From: Ollibium composti
GTDB taxonomy: Bacteria; Pseudomonadota; Alphaproteobacteria; Rhizobiales; Rhizobiaceae
Direction of reading: 5' to 3'
Length of the DNA stretch: 64,000 bases
Assembly: GCF_004801285.1 (NCBI RefSeq)
Contig: NZ_SSNY01000001.1
Location: 124,001-188,000, forward strand
Position numbers and translations under genes: made by a program. Of this stretch, positions 16,865-25,615 are shown piece after piece. Below the pieces are notes generated by a model, which was not told the origin of the DNA, did no database searches, and saw only the letters and a program-made list of their open reading frames with translations. Position 1 is the stretch's first letter, and each line of letters opens with the position of its first letter.

Positions 16865-17215
16865 TCAGGCGAAACCGGCGGACCGGGGTGGCCTGAACTC
16901 GGCCTCGCATGCGGCGACCTTCATGGCATAGGCCTCCGTCGCCTCGACGCAATGCCGGCCGGCGGGCGTGCGGGTCGCGGCGGCCTGCGGCAGTCCAAGC
17001 TGCGGAAAGCAGGACACGCTGGCTGTCCTCACGGCGCTGTAGCAGGGCTTGAAAGCGAGCTTGCCGATGGCGGCAGCCGATGCCTCGACCGTGACGTCCG
17101 GGTGCGGCGCGGGCAGGGACGAGGCCAGAGCCCATGACGGCCACATGCCGGCGGCGATCGCCACCAGCAGGAATTCCAACGCCGTCAAAGTCACGCAAAG
17201 CCGCATCGGCTTCAT
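16865..17215 (-). CDS. Small secreted cysteine-containing protein, unknown
   Basis: 116 residues with a Sec signal peptide (MKPMRLCVTLTALEFLLVAI..., cleavage expected near 'SWALA'). The mature part has four cysteines (KPCYSAVRTASVSC, GRHCVEATEAYAMKVAAC), which suggests two disulphides. No family is recognised. It lies directly upstream of the DsbA-like oxidoreductase on the same strand, so it could be that enzyme's substrate; this is only a contextual guess. The signal peptide supports it as a real gene. Confidence 0.55.
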   Translation of the reverse strand: MKPMRLCVTLTALEFLLVAIAAGMWPSWALASSLPAPHPDVTVEASAAAIGKLAFKPCYSAVRTASVSCFPQLGLPQAAATRTPAGRHCVEATEAYAMKVAACEAEFRPPRSAGFA

Positions 17216-17358
17216 TCTAGCCGGCCGTCATACGGGATCATACCCCCTGACGGGATTTTGATCCGCGACCGCGCCGATTGCCTTGGCTCGCCGTCTCGCG
17301 ATAGGTTGCCGGTCCGACTCCGGGCAATACCCACTCCAGGGCAACACTGGCGCCAAGA

Positions 17359-19656
17359 ATGCTCCGCTGGTTCGTGACGATCCTTCTTTTCGCCGCGTCG
17401 GCAGTGGCGCATGCCGAGACGCGTGGCGTGCGCACGCTGGTGCCGGCGCCGGCGCCCGGCAAGCCGTTCTCGGCCTCGCATGCGCTGGTCATCGGTATCG
17501 ACGGCTACGACCATGGCTGGAAGCCGCTCGGCATGGCGGCCGAGGACGCGCGGCAGGTGGCGGCGGCGCTGAAGGCGAGCGGCTTCGACGACGTCGATCT
17601 GAAGCTCGACCTCGGCGAGGCGGAACTGGAGCGCACCATCAAGGCCTTCATCTACGGCAAGGGCGCCGATCCCGACGCGCGGCTCCTGATCTGGTTCGCC
17701 GGCCACGGCCACACGATCGGCGGCGAGGGCTATCTGGTGCCGAAGGATGCGCCGCTGCCGGGCGAGACGCCGGCCAGTGAGGCGGCCTTTCAGGCATCCG
17801 CCATGCCGCTTGCCGCTTTCGGGCGCTATATGAACGAGGTGAAGGCGAGGCACGTCATCGCCGTCTTCGATTCCTGCTTTTCCGGTTCCGTCTTCAATGC
17901 CAGCCGCGCCAGCGTGCCGGCGGCCGTTTCCAAGGCGACGACGCAGCTTGCGCGCCAGTTCATCGCTTCGGGAAGTGCCGGCGAAGTGGCGCTGGACGAC
18001 GGCAGCTTCCGCCAGGCCTTCATCGCGGCGCTGACCGGCAAGGATCGCCGGGCGCTAAGCTCCGACGGCTACCTGACCGGCTCGCGGCTCGGCGCCTATC
18101 TCGCCGAGGAGATCAGCCGCAAGACCGGCGGGCGGCAGAACCCGATCTATTCGACCTCCAACGTCGTTGGGCTGGACCGCGGCGACTTCGTCTTTCCCGT
18201 CAGCTTCGCTTCGCAGGAGGGACCGGCCGAGGTCGCCGCGCCCGTTGGACTTTCGCCGCTCGAACCTGCGGTGGCGGAGGACGTGCCGGAACTGCGCATC
18301 GAGCCGGTGCAGGTGGCGCGCGACAATCCCGAAGCGGGCCTGATCGCCGACAAGCTGGCACGCAACCTCGTCGAATACTACGTCAACAACAGGCTCTACG
18401 TGTCCAGTGAACTGACCGGTCGCGAGCCGGCACGGCCGCCCACGCACCGCCTGCACACGAAGGTGACGGCTTTCGGCGACAGCGTGCAGGTGGATATCGA
18501 CCTGACCGGGCGCGACGGCAAGACGGTTTCGACCGCCAGCTTCGGCGGCGAGCGCGCCTTCTACGTACACAACTACAAATTCCTGCCGCAGATCGTGCAG
18601 TACATGCTCGACGTGTCGCTGAGGACGCTGGAACCGCTGCATTCGGCCAACCGGCCGACCGAGGTGGGCGAGGCCTACGCCTTCTTCCTCGCGGCGCGGC
18701 AGAAGGCGTCGCGCCGGCAATTCGAGGATGCGGCCGCACTGCTCGACAAGGCGATCGAGACCGACCCGGATTTCGCCTCCGCCTATGCCGCGCGCGGCCA
18801 GATCGCGGCGCGGCTGGGTGCCGGCGCCGACGAGGTGGACGGCTACCTGAAGGAGGCGGCGGCCATCGACGCAGACTATCCCTCGCTCAACCTGTTCGAC
18901 GAGCAGCAGATGGGCGACCCGGTGCCGGCGCTGCGCGCGGCCGGCGCGAATGCGCCGTGGAGTGTGCTTTCGCCCGGCCTCGAATTCCGCCGCATCGAGG
19001 CCGAGGACTATGGCGTTACCGTGCTTGCCTGGCGCTTCGACGAAGCGTCCGTCGCCTTCGACGTGGCGAGAGCCTCCACTGTGCATGGTGAGACGGTGGG
19101 GGAACTGCGCGAGCGAACCGGCGCGCTGCTCGCCATCAACGCCAGTTTCTTCGACCTCGACATGGAATCGCGGCTTTCGCCGGTCGGCATGCTGGTCGTC
19201 GGCGGGCGCGAGATCAACGCCTTCGACGCCGCCAAGGCGAAGAACCCGCTGACCGGCATTCTCTACCGCCGCGACGGCAAGCTCGGCATCATGCCGGCCT
19301 CCCAGTACCGGCCGGACGAGCGTTTCGAGGCGGCGGTGCAGACCGGGCCGCTGGTGGTCGATCCGGGTGGCAGGAACGGCATCTACCGCAACAATTTCGA
19401 CCGCCAGAACCGCAGCGTCGTCTGCATCCAGGGCGACGGACGACCGGTGATCGTACAGGTGTCCGGGGGCCTGAGCCTCTACGAGGTGGGCGAGATGCTG
19501 TCTTCGCCCGACGCCGGCGGCGGCCTCGGTTGCGAGCGGGCGATCAATCTCGACGGCGGGCCGTCCAGCCAGATCTCGGTTCTGGCCGGCGGCATCGGCC
19601 TGGAGGTGACCGGCCTGTGGAAGGTGCCCAACAGCCTGCTTCTGACGGCACGGTGA
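17359..19656 (+). CDS. Exported caspase (C14)-TPR-phosphodiester glycosidase (NAGPA) fusion protein
   Basis: 765 residues. A Sec signal peptide (1-19) is followed by a caspase-like peptidase C14 domain (about 40-250): 'HALVIGIDGYDHGWKPL', 'AAEDARQVAAALKASGF', catalytic H116 in 'LLIWFAGHGH' and C173 in 'VIAVFDSCFSGS'. A middle region (270-430) has a beta-rich part of unknown fold. A TPR-like pair (about 435-490, 'FEDAAALLDKAIETDPDFASAYAARGQIA') follows. The C-terminal 230 residues are a phosphodiester glycosidase/DUF2233 domain with 'LLAINASFFDLDMES' (N594) and 'AINLDGGPSSQISVL' (D732). This pairs a protease and a domain that removes sugar phosphodiesters in one periplasmic protein. Function unknown; domain calls are from recognised motifs, the combined role is not inferred. 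Confidence 0.85.
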   Translation: MLRWFVTILLFAASAVAHAETRGVRTLVPAPAPGKPFSASHALVIGIDGYDHGWKPLGMAAEDARQVAAALKASGFDDVDLKLDLGEAELERTIKAFIYGKGADPDARLLIWFAGHGHTIGGEGYLVPKDAPLPGETPASEAAFQASAMPLAAFGRYMNEVKARHVIAVFDSCFSGSVFNASRASVPAAVSKATTQLARQFIASGSAGEVALDDGSFRQAFIAALTGKDRRALSSDGYLTGSRLGAYLAEEISRKTGGRQNPIYSTSNVVGLDRGDFVFPVSFASQEGPAEVAAPVGLSPLEPAVAEDVPELRIEPVQVARDNPEAGLIADKLARNLVEYYVNNRLYVSSELTGREPARPPTHRLHTKVTAFGDSVQVDIDLTGRDGKTVSTASFGGERAFYVHNYKFLPQIVQYMLDVSLRTLEPLHSANRPTEVGEAYAFFLAARQKASRRQFEDAAALLDKAIETDPDFASAYAARGQIAARLGAGADEVDGYLKEAAAIDADYPSLNLFDEQQMGDPVPALRAAGANAPWSVLSPGLEFRRIEAEDYGVTVLAWRFDEASVAFDVARASTVHGETVGELRERTGALLAINASFFDLDMESRLSPVGMLVVGGREINAFDAAKAKNPLTGILYRRDGKLGIMPASQYRPDERFEAAVQTGPLVVDPGGRNGIYRNNFDRQNRSVVCIQGDGRPVIVQVSGGLSLYEVGEMLSSPDAGGGLGCERAINLDGGPSSQISVLAGGIGLEVTGLWKVPNSLLLTAR

Positions 19657-19784
19657 GCGGAGGGCGGCGCCACGCTTGACAGCGCCGGCCGAGGGGAAAA
19701 AGCTGCGCCGGACAGGAACGGAAACAGCGGGCGGGCATTGATAGCCCATCCGCACCGCCGCATCCGCAGCAAAGGAGGCTTGTC

Positions 19785-22100
19785 TTGGCCATCCTCTTCA
19801 CCACCCTCATCCTCGCTCTCATCGGACTTTATCTCGGCATCGGCGGCGGCTGGCTGATCGCGCTGGGCGGAAGCTGGTACTATCTGATCGCCGGCCTCGC
19901 CTTCCTCGTCACCGCGTTTCTGGTGTGGCGGCGCAGCACGACGGCGCTCTGGCTCTATGCCGGCATCATCATCGCCACCATCGTCTGGGCGATCTGGGAA
20001 GCGGGTTTCGACTGGTGGTCGCTCGGGCCGCGCGGCGGCGTCATCGTGCTGGTCGGCCTATGGCTTTTGACGCCGTGGGTGCGCGGCAGGCTCACCGGCC
20101 GCGACGGCCGCGCGCCGCTGATCTTCGCCGTGCTCGCCTCCATCGCCGTGGCCGGCTATTCGATGTCGGACGATCCCTACGACCTTGCCGGTTCGCTGCC
20201 GGTCGAGAAGGTGGCTGAAGCGCCGAACCTCGGCGGTGACGCACCGCCCGGCGAATGGCATTTCTACGGCCGCACCCAGTTCGGCCAGCGCTATTCGCCG
20301 CTGAACCAGATCACCGTGGACAATGTCGCCAAGCTGGAGCCGGCATGGACCTACCGCACCGGAGACCTGCGCCGGCCCGACGACGTGACGGAGACGACCT
20401 ATCAGGTGACGCCGCTGAAGGTGGGCGACACGCTTTACCTCTGCACGCCGCACAACCTGGCCATCGCGCTCGACGCCGCCACGGGCAAGGAGAAGTGGCG
20501 CTTCGACGCCAAGGTCGGCATGGAGGCGGCGCGCCAGCACCAGACCTGTCGCGGCGTCGCCTATTACCATGACGCCAAGGTCGCCGCCGGCCAGCCCTGC
20601 GCCGAGCGCGTCTATCTGCCGACCTCGGATGCGCGGCTGATCGCGCTGGATGCCGCGAACGGGCAGGTGTGCGAAAGCTTCGCGGAGAACGGCACGCTGA
20701 ACCTGATGGCCAACATGCCCTATCCGAAGGCGGGCTATTACTATTCGACCTCGGCGCCGCTGATCGCCGGCGGCAAGATCATCGTCGGCGGCGCGGTCAA
20801 CGACAACTATTCAACGCAGGAGCCGTCCGGTGTCATTCGCGCCTTCAACGTCGAGACGGGCCAGCTTGTCTGGAACTGGGATTCCGGCAATCCGGACGAG
20901 ACGGCGCCGCTGCCGGCGGGGCAGGAATACACCCACAACTCGCCCAACATGTGGTCGACGGCGAGCGCCGACGAGAAGCTCGGGCTGGTCTACATCCCAC
21001 TCGGCAACCAGACGCCGGACCAACTCGGCATGGGCCGCAGCGAGAATGTCGAGAAGTTTTCCTCCTCCATCGTCGCGCTGGATTTGAACACCGGCAAGCT
21101 GCGCTGGGTGCGCCAGACGGTGCACCACGACCTATGGGACATGGATGTGCCGGCGCAGCCGTCGCTGGTCGATATCACCACCGACAGTGGCGTGGTGCCG
21201 GCGCTGGTCGGGCCGACCAAGCAGGGCGACATTTACGTGCTGAACCGTGAGACCGGCGAGCCGATCGTGCCGGTGAAGGAAGTGCCCGCGCCGGGCGGGA
21301 CGATCCCGGAGGATCACGCCGCGCCGACGCAACCGGAATCGGCGCTCTCCTTCAACCCGAAACCGCTGACGGGCGCGAACATGTGGGGCATCACCATGTT
21401 CGACCAGCTCGCCTGCCGCATCGAGTTCCGCGGACTGCGCTACGAGGGCCGCTACACGCCGCCTTCCTTGCAGGGCACGCTGGTCTATCCCGGCAATTTC
21501 GGCACCTTCAACTGGGGCGGCGTGGCGGTCGATCCGGTGCGCCAGGTCATGTTCGGCATGCCGACCTATCTCGCCTTCAAGTCGCAGCTGGTCCCGCGCG
21601 ACCAGGTGCCGCCACCGGACGACGAGGGGCGCGGCTCGGAGCAGGGGCTGAACCGCAACGAGGGCGCTCCCTACGCGGTCATCATGGGGCCGTTCCTGTC
21701 GCCGCTCGGCATTCCTTGCCAGGCCCCGCCATGGGGCTATGTCGCAGGGGCTGATTTGAAGACCGGCAAGGTCGTCTACAAGCACCGCAACGGCACGGTG
21801 ATGGACATGACGCCGCTGCCGCTGCCCTTCAAGGTCGGCGTGCCCGGCATCGGCGGGCCGATGATCACGGCCGGCGGCGTCGTCTTCCTGGGCGCGGCCG
21901 TCGACGACTACCTGCGCGCCTACGACCTGACCACAGGCCGGCAGCTGTGGCGGGCGCGGCTGCCGGCGGGCGGGCAGGCGACGCCGATGACCTATACGAC
22001 GCAGGACGGGCGGCAGTTCGTGCTGATCGTCGCCGGCGGCCACGGCTCGGTCGGCACCAAGGCCGGCGACTACGTGATGGCGTGGACGCTAGGGAAGTAG
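19785..22100 (+). CDS. Membrane-bound PQQ-dependent dehydrogenase (glucose/quinate/shikimate type)
   Basis: 771 residues. The first 140 form five membrane helices ('LYLGIGGGWLIALGGSWYYLIAG' and so on) that pass electrons to ubiquinone. The rest is an eight-bladed PQQ propeller in the periplasm, with tryptophan docking motifs such as 'WTYRTGD', 'WSTASADEKLGLVYIPLGNQTPDQLG' and 'VWNWDSGNPD'. Families include glucose dehydrogenase Gcd and quinate dehydrogenase QuiA; sequence alone does not separate them. The start is TTG, chosen for the AAAGGAGG eight bases ahead and because the first helix follows at once. No pqq biosynthesis genes are in the window. Confidence 0.9.
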   Translation: MAILFTTLILALIGLYLGIGGGWLIALGGSWYYLIAGLAFLVTAFLVWRRSTTALWLYAGIIIATIVWAIWEAGFDWWSLGPRGGVIVLVGLWLLTPWVRGRLTGRDGRAPLIFAVLASIAVAGYSMSDDPYDLAGSLPVEKVAEAPNLGGDAPPGEWHFYGRTQFGQRYSPLNQITVDNVAKLEPAWTYRTGDLRRPDDVTETTYQVTPLKVGDTLYLCTPHNLAIALDAATGKEKWRFDAKVGMEAARQHQTCRGVAYYHDAKVAAGQPCAERVYLPTSDARLIALDAANGQVCESFAENGTLNLMANMPYPKAGYYYSTSAPLIAGGKIIVGGAVNDNYSTQEPSGVIRAFNVETGQLVWNWDSGNPDETAPLPAGQEYTHNSPNMWSTASADEKLGLVYIPLGNQTPDQLGMGRSENVEKFSSSIVALDLNTGKLRWVRQTVHHDLWDMDVPAQPSLVDITTDSGVVPALVGPTKQGDIYVLNRETGEPIVPVKEVPAPGGTIPEDHAAPTQPESALSFNPKPLTGANMWGITMFDQLACRIEFRGLRYEGRYTPPSLQGTLVYPGNFGTFNWGGVAVDPVRQVMFGMPTYLAFKSQLVPRDQVPPPDDEGRGSEQGLNRNEGAPYAVIMGPFLSPLGIPCQAPPWGYVAGADLKTGKVVYKHRNGTVMDMTPLPLPFKVGVPGIGGPMITAGGVVFLGAAVDDYLRAYDLTTGRQLWRARLPAGGQATPMTYTTQDGRQFVLIVAGGHGSVGTKAGDYVMAWTLGK

Positions 22101-22169
22101 GGGACGCCTGAAGCGCGCCACGCCGGGGTGGAAACAGGTCCCGGCGCGGCTTCCCATAGAGGCCCGAAG

Positions 22170-22574
22170 CTACGCGGCGGATTTGCGGGCCTGGAACACT
22201 TCCTTCGCGGCAAACAGGCCGTTCAGCGCGGCAGGAAAGCCGGCATAGACTGCCATCTGGATGAGGATTTCGACGACTTCCTTCTCGTCGAGCCCGACAT
22301 TCAGGCCGGCCTCGATATGGACCTTGAGTTGCGGTGTCGCGTTGCCCAATGCCGCCAGCGCCGCGATCGTCGCGATCTCCCGCTCGCGCAGGCCGAGGCC
22401 CGCCCGGGTGTAGATGTCGCCAAACGGAAATTCGAACACATAGGTCGCGAAGTCGGGGGCGATATCGGCCAGCGCGGCAATCACGTTCTGCCCCGCCTGG
22501 CCGTCGATTTCAGCCAGCGCGCGCTTTCCGCGCTCCAGCCGGCTCTCGTTGGTGTCGATGGAATGCTGCGTCAT
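22170..22574 (-). CDS. Carboxymuconolactone decarboxylase family protein
   Basis: 134 residues. 'LREREIATIAALAALGNATPQLKVHIEAGLNVGLDEKEVVEILIQMAVYAGFPAALNGL' is the complete CMD domain. It lacks the C-x-x-C pair of the AhpD peroxidase branch, so it belongs to the decarboxylase-like or redox-neutral group. The ATG at 22574 (M-T-Q-H-S) is preferred over the upstream codon at 22622. It overlaps the end of the merR gene by 65 bp on the same strand, so the two are translated from one transcript, and the MerR-type protein most likely controls it. Confidence 0.88.
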   Translation of the reverse strand: MTQHSIDTNESRLERGKRALAEIDGQAGQNVIAALADIAPDFATYVFEFPFGDIYTRAGLGLREREIATIAALAALGNATPQLKVHIEAGLNVGLDEKEVVEILIQMAVYAGFPAALNGLFAAKEVFQARKSAA

Positions 22575-22938
22575 ATATCTCGGTCCTCTTCTCGGTATCG
22601 ACATAGCCGTCGATCTTGGCATCGAGGACGAGAAGGCAGGCGTTGAGTTCGGCCACGTGAGCGCGTACGTGCTCGCGGTGGGCTACCAACAATTCCCGAC
22701 GCGCCGCTTCCGTACCGGCTCCCTCTGCGCGCAAGGCCGCATAGCGCAGCATGTCACGGATCGGCATTCCGGTCGTCTTCAGTCGGTCGAGAAACTCGAT
22801 CCAGACGAGGATCGATGCATCGTAGTCGCGGTGCCTGGATTGATTGCGATCGGCATAGGGCAGCAGCCCGATCTGCTCGTAATAGCGGATCGTATGGGTC
22901 GACAAACCCGAACGCCTCGCCAGCTCGCCAATCTTCAT
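22510..22938 (-). CDS. MerR family transcriptional regulator
   Basis: 142 residues. The N-terminal winged helix-turn-helix 'MKIGELARRSGLSTHTIRYYEQIGLLPYADRN' is diagnostic, followed by the long dimerisation helix 'RREHVRAHVAELNACLLVLDAKIDGY'. The C-terminus has no Cys/His metal-binding motif, which suggests a thiol or small-molecule sensor of the AdhR/NmlR type, by inference. It lies just behind a typical MerR dyad at 22976 and overlaps the CMD gene it probably regulates. Confidence 0.9.
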   Translation of the reverse strand: MKIGELARRSGLSTHTIRYYEQIGLLPYADRNQSRHRDYDASILVWIEFLDRLKTTGMPIRDMLRYAALRAEGAGTEAARRELLVAHREHVRAHVAELNACLLVLDAKIDGYVDTEKRTEIYDAAFHRHQREPAGARKARAG

Positions 22939-22975
22939 CGCACCTGCTTCTCATCACGATGCAAGAGGACTACTT

Positions 22976-22997
22976 CTTAGAGCACACTCTAAGTCAA
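22976..22997 (-). promoter_or_regulatory. MerR-type operator/promoter of merR-CMD
   Basis: A perfect dyad CTTAGAG-CACA-CTCTAAG (22976-22993) touches a -35 TTGACT on the minus strand (22997-22992). With a -10 region downstream, the spacer would be about 19 bp, longer than usual, as in promoters that MerR proteins activate by untwisting. The motif closely resembles known MerR/CueR/AdhR operators. It lies 38 bp upstream of the merR start codon. Confidence 0.75.
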
Positions 22998-23075
22998 GGG
23001 CAATTCTTCGCCCTTTCTCTGGGGTCCGCTTCGGGTCGAAAGCCTTGTCTCGCCCTACGGACAGATTCTTCGCCG

Positions 23076-23516
23076 CTACAGTCCCAACTGGCTCTTCAGG
23101 CTCGGCACCTGCGCCAGCGCCTGGTCGACCGCCTTGGGGCCGGCGGCTTTCCTCGCCTGCTCGATGAGTTCCATGCCGGCCTTCTGGATTTCGTCGAGCG
23201 ACAGGCCGGATGCCTGGAGCTGCGAAAAGCCGTTGACCAGCGCGCCTGTCTTCTCGCCCAGCGCGCCGCCGAGCGCCGAGGTGAGCGAGCCGAGCAGGCC
23301 GCCGCCGCCACCGCCGGAAGTGGCGCCCGCGGCCATGACGTCGTATTTCTCAGCCAATTGCAGCGAGCCGGGCAGCTTGTCGAACAGCGCTTCGGCGCTG
23401 GTGCCCTCCATTTCGTGCTGGAGCACGGACAGGATGGTTCCGACCACCTTCTCCATGGTCGTCGGGTCGATGTCGACCTTGTTGGAGATGGTGTAGATGA
23501 TGTCCTGCACGTCCAT
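23076..23516 (-). CDS. Conserved hypothetical protein (DUF2267/DUF2780-like)
   Basis: 146 residues. N-terminal 'MDVQDIIYTISNKVDIDPTTMEKVVGTILSVLQHE' is a helical unit reminiscent of DUF2267/DUF2780-type proteins, followed by a Gly-rich hinge (SGGGGGGLLGSLTSALGG) and a C-terminal helical unit. No signal peptide or catalytic motif is visible. The ATG at 23516 is preceded by AGAGGAA; the longer open frame upstream is arginine-rich and unconvincing. Divergent from the dienelactone hydrolase gene by 160 bp. Confidence 0.7.
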   Translation of the reverse strand: MDVQDIIYTISNKVDIDPTTMEKVVGTILSVLQHEMEGTSAEALFDKLPGSLQLAEKYDVMAAGATSGGGGGGLLGSLTSALGGALGEKTGALVNGFSQLQASGLSLDEIQKAGMELIEQARKAAGPKAVDQALAQVPSLKSQLGL

Positions 23517-23676
23517 GATCGTTCCTCTCTGGCGCAGCCGGCCGAACGCCCTGATCGCGGGCTTATAGCATGGCTTGAACGTCGGCCTGCAACGGCGGCG
23601 ACGCCATTCACTTCGTCGTGATTGGAAGGGCGGCGCCCGGCGCCTATCCTTCCTCCTTTGGCGAAGGAGGATGCGC

Positions 23677-24555
23677 ATGGACAAGCCGCTGATCACCCAG
23701 GCGATGATCGACGCCTATGACGAATACACCCACCTGACGCTCGACCGGCGCGGCTTCATGGACAGGCTGACCAGGCTTGCCGGCTCGGGCGCCGCCGCCG
23801 CCGCGATCGCGCCGCTGCTGGCGGCCAATTCCGCCAGTGCGGCCCAGGTGGCGGCTGACGACAAGCGCATCAAGGGCGAGGACGCCACCTTCAAGGGCGG
23901 CAAGGGCGAGATAAAGGGCTATCTGGTGCGTCCGGCAGAAAGCTCCGGCAAGCTCGGCGCGGTCATCGTCATCCACGAGAACCGCGGCCTCAACGAGCAC
24001 ATCCGCGACGTGGCCCGGCGGGTGGCGCTGGAAGGTTTCATCGCCCTGGCGCCGGACCTCCTGTCTTCCGAAGGCGGCACGCCGGCGAACGAAGACAAGG
24101 CGCGCGAGATGATCTCCGGGCTCGATCCGGCCCAGCCGATCGCCGACGGCGTCGCCACCGTCGCCTACCTGAAGACGATCGAGGGCGGCAACGGCAAGGT
24201 CGGCGCGATCGGCTTCTGCTGGGGCGGCGGGCAGGTCAACATGCTGGCCGTCAACGCGGCCGACCTCGACGCCGGGGTCGCCTATTACGGCGCCCAGCCG
24301 AAGGACGAGGCGGCGATTGCGAAGATCCACGCGCCGCTGCTCTTGCACTATGCGGGATTGGACGAGCGCATCAATGCCGGCATCGAGGCCTACAGGAAGG
24401 CGCTGGACGCGAACCACAAACAATACACGGTCTACGTCTATGACGGCGTCAACCATGCCTTCAACAACGACACCTCCGCCGCCCGCTACGACAAGGCGGC
24501 CGCCGATCTTGCCTGGGGGCGCACCATCGCTTTCCTGAAGGAGAAGCTCGCCTGA
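23677..24555 (+). CDS. Tat-exported dienelactone hydrolase family protein
   Basis: 292 residues, alpha/beta hydrolase fold. A Tat-like signal ('DRRGFMDRLTRLAGSGAAAAAIAP', cleavage near 'ASAAQ') suggests export. Catalytic residues of the dienelactone hydrolase family are present: nucleophile Cys in 'VGAIGFCWGGGQ', Asp in 'HYAGLDERIN' and His in 'DGVNHAFNND', with the supporting Glu in 'IHENRGLNEHI'. The family's classical reaction opens dienelactones in chlorocatechol degradation, but exported members have unknown substrates. The ATG at 23677 lies behind GAAGGAGG. No catechol pathway genes are nearby. Confidence 0.9.
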   Translation: MDKPLITQAMIDAYDEYTHLTLDRRGFMDRLTRLAGSGAAAAAIAPLLAANSASAAQVAADDKRIKGEDATFKGGKGEIKGYLVRPAESSGKLGAVIVIHENRGLNEHIRDVARRVALEGFIALAPDLLSSEGGTPANEDKAREMISGLDPAQPIADGVATVAYLKTIEGGNGKVGAIGFCWGGGQVNMLAVNAADLDAGVAYYGAQPKDEAAIAKIHAPLLLHYAGLDERINAGIEAYRKALDANHKQYTVYVYDGVNHAFNNDTSAARYDKAAADLAWGRTIAFLKEKLA

Positions 24556-24630
24556 ACAGGGCGGCCAGCCTTGAGAGAAAGAGTCCGGAAATGCCGAGAG
24601 CGCCTTGAATGCGCTGACTTTCGGGGCCGG

Positions 24631-25527
24631 TCAACGGTTCGCCGAGCGATGGAGGGCGACGCCCGCCATTACCAGCGCGATGCCGGCGAGGTCGCAGACG
24701 CCCGGAATCTGCCGCAGCACCAGTGCGCCGATCAGCGTGGCCGTCAGCGGCAACAGCGACAGCATCAGCGCGAAGCTGGCGCGGGGCAGGCGGCTCATCG
24801 CGAACTGGTCGCAGATGTAGGGGATGACCGAGGAGCAGATGCCGACGCCGGCGGCGGCCAACAGCAGTTGCGGCGAGCCGAAGGCCGGCAGCGCATCGCG
24901 CAGGCCGATCGGCAGCACCACCGCGAAGGCGACGGCCATGGCCGCGCCGAGACCGGCGATGCCGCCGGCTGTTGTGCGCGACACACGATGGCCGATCACG
25001 ACATAGGCGACGAAAAACGCCCCGTTCAGGAACGCCCAGGCAAGGCCCACGGGATCGCTCGACCAGCGGACGTCGATCAGGAGCAGCGCGCCGGCGACGG
25101 CCATGCCGAGGGAGGCGAGGTTGCGGAGGCTCCGCAGGCCCGCCAGCGCGACGGCGACAGTGCCGACGAACTCGATGGCCGCGACGAGCGAAATGGGCAG
25201 GCGTTCGAGCGCCAGGTAGAAGCTGCAGTTCATCACCGCCAGGCAGGCGCCGAAGGCGAGAAGCAGGTGAAGGGTCTGCCGGTCGGCGCGCGCGAAGATG
25301 CGCCACGGGCGGGCGAGCGGCGCAAAGACCAGAGCCGCCGTGGCGATGCGCAGCCACGCCATGCCGAGCACACCCACCTGGTCGAACAACAGCACCGCGA
25401 AAGCCGGCCCGAGATAGTGGAACACGGCGCTGACGGCGAACCAGGCATGCGGCGGGATGGCGGCGGCCGCCACGATGGGGAGGGCGCCCTGTGGCGATGG
25501 CGCCGGGGCTTGCGCGGTTTTTTCCAT
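24631..25527 (-). CDS. EamA/DMT superfamily transporter (RhtA-like exporter)
   Basis: 298 residues, ten predicted membrane helices in two EamA repeats, opened by 'FAVSAVFHYLGPAFAVLLFDQVGVLGMAWLRI', which matches the threonine/homoserine exporter RhtA subgroup. RhtA-type proteins export threonine, homoserine and other amino acids. It diverges from an Lrp/AsnC-type regulator only 88 bp away, a common arrangement for amino-acid exporters, and is probably controlled by it. Confidence 0.88.
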   Translation of the reverse strand: MEKTAQAPAPSPQGALPIVAAAAIPPHAWFAVSAVFHYLGPAFAVLLFDQVGVLGMAWLRIATAALVFAPLARPWRIFARADRQTLHLLLAFGACLAVMNCSFYLALERLPISLVAAIEFVGTVAVALAGLRSLRNLASLGMAVAGALLLIDVRWSSDPVGLAWAFLNGAFFVAYVVIGHRVSRTTAGGIAGLGAAMAVAFAVVLPIGLRDALPAFGSPQLLLAAAGVGICSSVIPYICDQFAMSRLPRASFALMLSLLPLTATLIGALVLRQIPGVCDLAGIALVMAGVALHRSANR

Positions 25528-25615
25528 CGGCGCAGTATCGCAGGCTCGCTACTCGCGTTGGATGGATTTTCCCTGATGAAGTCGGCTATTTTCCATCTTA
25601 AGAAAGGCTTTTATC

